Positions 52,810-61,800 of a stretch of 64,000 nt of DNA are shown one piece after another. A model generated the notes under the pieces. That model saw only the letters and a program-made list of their open reading frames with translations, searched no databases and was not told the origin of the DNA. The stretch lies in assembly GCA_949752735.1 (NCBI GenBank), contig OX457053.1, positions 5,437,781 through 5,501,780 on the forward strand. Direction: 5' to 3'. Position 1 is the stretch's first letter; each line of letters begins with the position of its first letter. A program made the translations under genes and the position numbers. This stretch comes from Lumbricus terrestris. Lineage: Eukaryota > Annelida > Clitellata > Crassiclitellata > Lumbricidae.

Positions 52810-55800
52810 TTAGGAATTTCCGGATGGGAGACCGCCGCCATCTGGTGGTGAAGAGTCGTCATCGTTTGTTGCAGACATTACATCGTCGATTATCTTCTGC
52901 GCCATCTGCCACGCCTGGTCCTCCTCGCTCTTCTCTTTCTCTCGTCTCTTTGATGCGGTGAAGAATGGTGCTGTTGACACAATCAAAAGAACAATGGAAA
53001 CATCATCCACAATGCACGAATACAAACAATGAAGGCATAAAGTAATCGTGATCTCCAAATTTCTAAAGTGTCACTCGAAAGCCATGCGCAGGGCACCAGC
53101 TTATTCACGAGCACTGTGTCTAGTCAAGAGCATTGTCCAAAAGAGCAGTCCATCCAAAGGAGGTCGTAGTCCGGTTACGAAAAGATCAGAGGTAACGAAG
53201 TAATATTTCATATGAAGAACAAGAGCAGTTTTTTTTAGATACCCTGACAGGCAACCATGGGTTTGAACGATTAGCGCCTTCACTTTCTCAGTCTCAGCAT
53301 ATGCAGGTCGGTGGCCAGTCCTCTCCCTTTATGTTCCAGCCACTGATAGTGTGCATCAGTGTACTCATTCTAGCGCCGAGATGGCTAAGAGGCACCAGTG
53401 GGGCAGAAAGCTGAAACCACATTTCTACCATCAGTGAGGATTTGAACTCTCAACCTCTCAAGTAACAGTCGAGCACATTAACCACTACACTACTGAGCAA
53501 TGAGCATGTTGTCCTAATTGTAATCCAGCAACCGAGTGTTTACGCCTGGACATCTACTTCGAGTTCAGCTCTTGTCTTATGCCTCAAATTCCGATAAACC
53601 GTTAATGTTGATGATAATAAATTACCCAGCTTCTTCTTATTGTGGTCGGGATCTGGGTCGAAGTCGGACACGAACTGACCCAATTCTGTCACCTTTCCAA
53701 ATTTCATACGACTGCAAAATAGACAAGGGAACAACAGTTAAGCTGCAAAACTCTATCAACATCCATCATAATTTATCATGCATTTATCGCATCAAAAACT
53801 CTTTAAGATCAGTCATAATAATTTCATTTATAATCACATCAAAAACTCTTTCAAAACACTCAAGATTTCTGCACACAATCCCACCAGAAAATTTGAAATC
53901 CATCATGATCATTGCATATAGTCAGGATGCGGTGGTGTAGTGGGTATGTTCGTCGCCTTGCAGCCGAAGGTTTGCAGGTTCAAATCCACCTCAAGTCGCC
54001 GTGTAGGGACCTTGGGCAAGTCCTTCATTCGCAATTGCTCAGCGCTTCGGCGTGAAACTCCGATGCAGTGTCCGCTCTGTAGTCGGGAGCGCCTCTGAGT
54101 AGTAAGCTTGAAGAGGCACTCTAACAAGTGCGCATACAAACAAACTGTAGCGGTTGAATGCTTCTTGCCAAACAAAACCTATTAAACAATGCTATGTATA
54201 ATGATTAATGTAGGTAAGAATTAAGCTAGACAATATGTGGCGTATGGTAGATTATAATTAATATTACTTGTGGCATTAAGTTAGATAATAATAATAGCGC
54301 TACAACAATTCTTGAACATGCGCTACAACAATTGACTCAACATTACTGAGCGGCGGAAACCAGCGTTAACGAAAGCAGACGACAGGCAGTCATCGATGGA
54401 GCTGAGCAAGGCGATGGTCGAAAAGATATTTCGAACGATGGCGTCTGTCGGCAAATACGGAGCCAATCGTTGGTAATTCGAATATCTGGAACTTGATTTA
54501 TGGGTGTGGAAAGCGACACGTTGTCGACTTGTCCCACTGTCGAACTTTGAGACGTTTGAAGCGAAGTTCCGAGGCGAAGCGAGTGAACTGTGCGAAGCAG
54601 TGTGACTCTAACTGGCGACGATTTGCGAATCGGTCGAACGTTGAAGTTGGGATCGAACTCTGAAGCGATCCGTGGTGAAACATTTGCAGCAAGACGAGGA
54701 GGAAGAATCGGTTGAGCGACGGGTGAATTCCTATGCTCGACGAAATCCGAGGAAGAAGGAGAAACACGCTGGGTTACTGTTTCAAGCTACAGTACCCATC
54801 GACAAGCAACTACCGAGAAATCTGGACTGACGGCAATTGAGAAGATCGCGACCTTCTTCAATTTTCCCTTCAATCCATTCCCGCGGAAGTGAAAAGCATT
54901 TCTACATCCACCAGAAAGGACGATGTGGAAAGATAAGAAATAAACATAATATTATTATAATTAATACGCCACAAATAGGTAGATAAGATTCTTTTCTTTG
55001 AATTGCATTTATTGATTGAAATGTTATTTTATATTATATCTTTATATGAATCACAGTCTCATTTGTTCTAGGTCGTAGGTTGCTATTATATCATTATTCA
55101 CCCAACAGCCTCTGAGCATAAAGTTCACCCTTAATATTCTAGACTTAATAAATCCTGAATATAGGGGTTGTGACAAGAGTGGGTGCCCACGCCGGGATAT
55201 TTTAGACAGTTGAAAATGTCATTTGAGTATTGTTATAGTGGCAAACTTTGAACAATTGTTGCTAGTGATTATTAGAGAGACAATTTGAACTGATTGGCAT
55301 CTGAGTTGAAGTAGTACATTGCTTATTGAAAAGTGCACAATAGGTTGTGTAAGCTTTTAGGTATTAGCTTTTGTGGAACTGAATTTCTCTTTGTGGAATT
55401 GAACAATTTCTATCTGTTAGAAATTTATATAGTGCACGTTGTAGCCTATATTTTGTGTCAAGTGGAAAATAATAAGTAAGACAGTAAGGATGTCTGTAAG
55501 TGATTTCGAAGCTTGGTTGGAAATTGCCAAACGGATGAACATGGAAGGGGACGAGACACGCGCCTTTGTCAAAGAAAGACAGGCAGAGTGGAGACAAGAT
55601 AGAGCGACTGAGAGAGAGATCGCTAAAGAGATGAAATTAGCTGAAACAGCGGCAGCAGCAGAAGCGAGAAAAGCAGAAGCAGCAGCAGAAGTCAAGAGAC
55701 TTGAGATAGAAGCAAGAAAAGCAGAGATGGAAGCTGAAGCAGCAGCAGAAACTAGGAAAGCTGAAACAGAAGCAGAAACGAGAAAAGCCGAAGCAGAAGC

Positions 55801-58800
55801 GGCAATGAGAAAAGCTGAAACAGAGGCTGCAATGCAAGCAAAGAAGGCTGAAGTGGAATTGGAAGCAATCAGGAGTGCTGAAGCAGAAGCCAGATTGAAT
55901 CGTGAAGCAGCAGAAGCGAGAGAAAGTCGCTTGGCAACAGACGCCAGGGAACAGCGTGAACACCAGTTAGAGATAAAGAGACTTGAAGCACAGGTGAGAA
56001 TGCGTGAAATTGATTCGAGAGGGGAGCAAAACCAAGAGCACGAGAATGCCTACATGAGGATCGGTGATGGTCAGCAACAGGGAGATCACCGAGAAAACAA
56101 TAAAGGAATCAGGAATATCAAATTTCCTATATTCAACGAGTCCAAGGATTGTTTAGATGCCTACTTGTTGAGATTCGAGAGAACATGTGTAGCGTATAAA
56201 ATCAGAAAAGAAGTTTGGTCGCTAACGTTAGCGAGACATTTGGAAGGCAGAGCACTGGAAGTATACCAAAGGTTGTCTGCAGATGAAGTGCAAGATTATG
56301 AGTGTTTGAAGACTCAGCTTTTGAAGAGATTTCAACTGACAGAAGGTGGTTATCGAAACAAGTTCAAAACCAGTAAAATGGAATCAGGAGAGACACCTTC
56401 TAGTTTTGTGCATAGATTGAGGAGGTATATGCAACAGTGGTTAGCACAAGCGGGATTTGAGAGAACTTATGAAGGAGTGGAAGATCTCTTGTTGAAAGAC
56501 CAGTTTTACCTGACATGCAGTACTGAACTTCGTATGTTTATAAAGGAGAAAGGCAAGATGAGTTTGAAGGACATGTTAGTTTGTGCGGAATCACACATTG
56601 AAGCACACGGTTACAAATACAGCGAGCAGTTTGCAAAACCAGATGTGAAATTCCATGGCGACAGGTTGAACAGTAGACCGTTCGAACACAGACCCAAGGA
56701 ACAGTCTGGGTACAACCTAAACAGGAGTAGAAGCGATGTGAAGATAAATCAGGGTACACATCAAAACAGAGGGTTCAGCAGGGAAAGAGAAGCTGCAACC
56801 GGACATAAGATTACTTGCTTTTTCTGTGGAGAACAAAACCATAAGGCATATCAATGCCCAAAGAAGAACAGGGGTACATTTAAACACACTGCAGCAGCAG
56901 TGCAAATATTTGAAAGTCGAGCACACTTGGTTAAGCCAGAAAGTGAAATACAGAGAGTGGTTGAAGTTACAAGAGGAGAACAACAGATGAAACAGGGTGA
57001 ACATAGTAAAATACCACCAATGTACATGGCAGCCAGTGCAATGGTGATAAAAGACAATGATGGATGTATTAGCCTTGAAGACAAGAGTGAATACCAAGTG
57101 ACAGTTAATGGAAACACAGTGGGATGCTTATACGACACAGGCGCAAGTTGTTGTATTGTAAAACGTTCTTTGATAAATGAAGAAGCGTTAACTGGAGAAG
57201 AAACACATTGTGTATTAGTTGATGGGAGTTTAAGATGTTTCCCATTGGCTAAGGTGTATATCGAGAGTGAACATTTTAATGGTGAAGTACAAGCGATGGT
57301 GATGGAACAGCCAATAAAGCCAGTAATAATTGGGAAAATCAAAGGATTGAAGTACATGGTTAAGGATGAAAGAACTGAGAGTGTGACAAATCATGAGCCA
57401 AAAGAAATAATTGAGAAATGTACTGAAGTGGAAAACAAAGGAATATTGATTAGAAAAACAGGACATGAAGAAAGACCTGTTGGTGCAAAGAAAACAGTGA
57501 GATTTTATGACAATGCGATAAGGAATCAAGATGAAAAATTAATGACAGTAGCAGTTGTGGAAACAAGAGCAGAAGCTAAAAAGGTAGCAAAATATAGACC
57601 ATTAAAAGTTGAGGAGATGCCGAACTTGAATGTGTCAGTAAAGGAGATACAGGAGTTTCAGAGTCAAGATGAAACAATGACAAAACAAATGGAAAGAGCA
57701 ATTGAATGGGATGATAATGAAGACAACATAGAAGATAATCCATATGTGATAAAGAAGGGATTGTTGTATAAAAGATACAAAGAAGCACAGAAAGATGAGG
57801 TGAAATGGCAACTAATGGTACCTAAACCATTGAGGGATAAAGTGTTAGCCGTAGCACACAATTCATTGTTGTCGGCTCATCTAGGAATGAGGAAAACACA
57901 CGATAAGATTCTGAATGAATTCTATTGGCCTGGAATAGGACAAGATATACGGAGATATGTGTTGAGTTGTGACATTTGTCAAAAATCAGTTGACAAGAAG
58001 GTGAACCACAAGGCGCCTATGGGTCATCTACCTGTATTAGATGTACCATTCAAACACATATGCATAGACATAATCGGAGAAGTTAACCCTATGTCTGCAA
58101 GGGGTTACCGATATATATTGACCATCATAGATTTGAGTACAAGGTATCCGGAAGCTATTCCATTGAAAGGAATTAGTACTGAGGAAGTTGCAGAAGCTTT
58201 GTTTGGATTCTATTGTCGTATGGGAGTGCCACAGAAGATCCATACTGATCGTGGAAGCCAGTTCACTTCTGAACTCATGGCTGAAGTAAATAAGATGCTA
58301 TTGATAAAACACACCATGACGAGTCCATACCATGCAATGGGCAATGGATGTGTGGAAAGACTTAACGGAACCATCAAAGCGACGTTGAGGAAGTTGATTG
58401 GTGAACAAGCGAAAGAATGGGATCGTTATATAGCTCCATTACTGTTTGCGTTGAGAGACACAGTACATGAGAGTCACGGTTTCACACCATTCGAACTAAT
58501 ATTCGGTAGATCGTGCAGAGGACCAGTGCAAATATTAAAAGAGTTATGGACCAATGAGACAGTGGAAGAAGAAGTGAAAGACGTGTATACGTATATGCAG
58601 GATTTGCGAGAAAGGATTGAAGAGACTTGTGATATGGCACAGAAGGCGATACACAAGGCGAATGCTAAAAACAAGAAATATTATGACAGGAAAGCAAGAT
58701 ACCGGAAGTTGGAAATAGGCGATAAGGTGTTGTTACTATTGCCTAGTTGTAAGAACAAGATGTTAGTGAAGTGGCAAGGGCCATATGTTGTAAGAGAGAA

Positions 58801-61800
58801 GATTGGAGACTATGACTACAGAGTTGAAATCGAGAAAGGAAAGATAAAGACATATCACATTAATATATTGAAGAAATATCACGAAAGAGAAGATGCCGAA
58901 ACGGTAGCATACATATCAGCAGTGGTATATGATGGAAAAGTAGGAGAAGATGAAGAAGAAGAGATATTGGATTTGTATGTGAGTGAACAAACAGAGACCT
59001 ATGAAGATGTAGATATAAATCCTAATTTGGATGAAGAACAAAAAGGAGAATTGAGAAAACTACTAAAGAAATACGAAGATATTTTCACAGACAAGCCTGG
59101 GAGAACAGACTTAGTGAAGCATGAAATACATTTGACGAGTGAAGAGCCAGTAAGACAAAGAGCGTATCCAACACCATACCATTTGCAAAAAGAAATAGAT
59201 AAGGAGATCCAGACGATGTTGGACAATAAGGTGATAGAAAGATCAGAGGCAGCTTATGCAGCACCTCTGGTGGTTGTCAAGAAATCCGATGGAAGTAACA
59301 GGCTGTGTTGCAATTACAAACAGCTGAACAAATTGACAATATTTGATCCTGAGCCTATGATGACAAACGAAGATATTTTTAATAAGTTGAGTGGGAGTAG
59401 AATCTACAGCAAGTTCGATTTCTGCAAGGGTTATTGGCAGATCCCTATGAGTCCAGAATCGAAAGACTACACTACATTTGTATGCGCCAACGGGATATAC
59501 AAGTTCAATGTGATGCCTTTTGGATTGATCAATAGTGCATCAAGTTACAACCGTTTAATCAGGAAGATTCTTCACGGAACAGAAAATCTTGAAAGTTATG
59601 TCGACGATATACTAGCGCATAATAAAGGATGGAGAGAACACTTGAAGACATTGGAGATATTTTTCGAAAGAGTCAGACAAGCGAATTTGACATTGAAGCC
59701 AAAGAAGTGTTCTATAGGATATGAAAAGATTGACTTTTTGGGACATACATTGAACAAGGATGACATAAGTCCAAAGGATAAATCAGTTGATAAAATAGTA
59801 GACATGCCACGTCCAAAGACAAAGAAACAAGTCAGGCGTTTTCTGGGAGCGATAAACTATTATCGTAAGTTCATACCACACTGTGCAGAGATCATGGCAC
59901 CGTTGAGCGATTTGACGAAGAAGATGGCACCTGGAGTAGTTGAATGGAACGAAGAACTGGAAGCAAGTTTTACGATGTTGAAGAGTGAATTGGCAAAGGA
60001 ACCAATTCTGAAATTACCAAACCTGGAGAAAGAGTTTATTCTTCAGACGGATGCAAGTGGAAGCGGAATAGGATGTGTAATAATGCAGCAATACGAGGGG
60101 ATGAACCATCCCATAGCGTATGCCAGCAGGAAACTCTTGGAACGTGAGAGAAGGTACTCAGTAGAGGAAAGGGAATGCTTATCGATCATGTGGGGAGTTA
60201 GTAGGTTCGATCGATACCTTTGTGGAAAGAAATTCATAATCGAGACAGATCATTGCGGATTGCAATACATGAGAGAGAATAGGATGAAAAATGCAAGGGT
60301 GATGAGATGGAGTTTGGCCCTCCAAAATTATTCTTTTAGCATAAGATACATCAAGGGGTCCAACAATGTCATGTCCGACTACCTGAGTAGAGGATTAGAG
60401 TAGAGTAGGATGTAATAAGCTAGATGTATAGTTGTAAATAAGTAAGTGAAGTATAGTAGTTATGCATGATATCTAAAGTAAGTTAAAGAAGTTTATTAGG
60501 TTAGTTTGTCAAGTAGGTGAGTTTGATAAAGCCTGTAAACAGACTTTTGAAGGAGGGGCATTTGTAGCGGTTGAATGCTTCTTGCCAAACAAAACCTATT
60601 AAACAATGCTATGTATAATGATTAATGTAGGTAAGAATTAAGCTAGACAATATGTGGCGTATGGTAGATTATAATTAATATTACTTGTGGCATTAAGTTA
60701 GATAATAATAATAGCGCTACAACAATTCTTGAACATGCGCTACAACAATTGACTCAACATTACTGAGCGGCGGAAACCAGCGTTAACGAAAGCAGACGAC
60801 AGGCAGTCATCGATGGAGCTGAGCAAGGCGATGGTCGAAAAGATATTTCGAACGATGGCGTCTGTCGGCAAATACGGAGCCAATCGTTGGTAATTCGAAT
60901 ATCTGGAACTTGATTTATGGGTGTGGAAAGCGACACGTTGTCGACTTGTCCCACTGTCGAACTTTGAGACGTTTGAAGCGAAGTTCCGAGGCGAAGCGAG
61001 TGAACTGTGCGAAGCAGTGTGACTCTAACTGGCGACGATTTGCGAATCGGTCGAACGTTGAAGTTGGGATCGAACTCTGAAGCGATCCGTGGTGAAACAT
61101 TTGCAGCAAGACGAGGAGGAAGAATCGGTTGAGCGACGGGTGAATTCCTATGCTCGACGAAATCCGAGGAAGAAGGAGAAACACGCTGGGTTACTGTTTC
61201 AAGCTACAGTACCCATCGACAAGCAACTACCGAGAAATCTGGACTGACGGCAATTGAGAAGATCGCGACCTTCTTCAATTTTCCCTTCAATCCATTCCCG
61301 CGGAAGTGAAAAGCATTTCTACATCCACCAGAAAGGACGATGTGGAAAGATAAGAAATAAACATAATATTATTATAATTAATACGCCACAAATAGGTAGA
61401 TAAGATTCTTTTCTTTGAATTGCATTTATTGATTGAAATGTTATTTTATATTATATCTTTATATGAATCACAGTCTCATTTGTTCTAGGTCGTAGGTTGC
61501 TATTATATCATTATTCACCCAACAGCCTCTGAGCATAAAGTTCACCCTTAATATTCTAGACTTAATAAATCCTGAATATAGGGGTTGTGACACAAACAAT
61601 AATCAAAACAAAAGTCTCCAAAACCCCAAGAATCTGCTAACCCTGCGTTTGGACGATGCCAGAGGTTGTCCGGGTTGAGAAGCGCGCTGTCGATTCGCAT
61701 GTTGTCGCTGAACTTGTTGATCGCTTTCGCAAAGTGCTGCCCACTGGTGTCTCTTGCGAGGTACGTGTTCTTCGAACTGACCGACTCATTGCCTGTGCTA

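Larger units (their letters stand above)
54146..61592 (+). mobile_element. Intact Gmr1-type Ty3/Gypsy LTR retrotransposon
   Basis: 7447 bp. Two 1030-bp LTRs (TG...CA ends) flank a leader, one 1637-codon gag-pol ORF and a polypurine tract; caaac is duplicated outside. Domain order is capsid, zinc knuckle, protease, integrase, reverse transcriptase, RNase H. In the usual Ty3/Gypsy order integrase comes last; integrase-first order within Gypsy marks the Gmr1 group. There is no env-like ORF between the RNase H stop and the 3' LTR. It is inserted in a SINE tail within an intron of the AKAP10 homologue, on the opposite strand. Full coding capacity and matching LTRs indicate a recent insertion. Confidence 0.95.

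Noticed and set aside
54343..54767. Minus-strand ORFs of 64 and 89 codons in the LTR
   Set aside because: Duplicated only because the LTR is duplicated; opposite to the element's coding strand and no domain.
55417..60237. Minus-strand ORFs across the retrotransposon
   Set aside because: Shadows of the gag-pol ORF.
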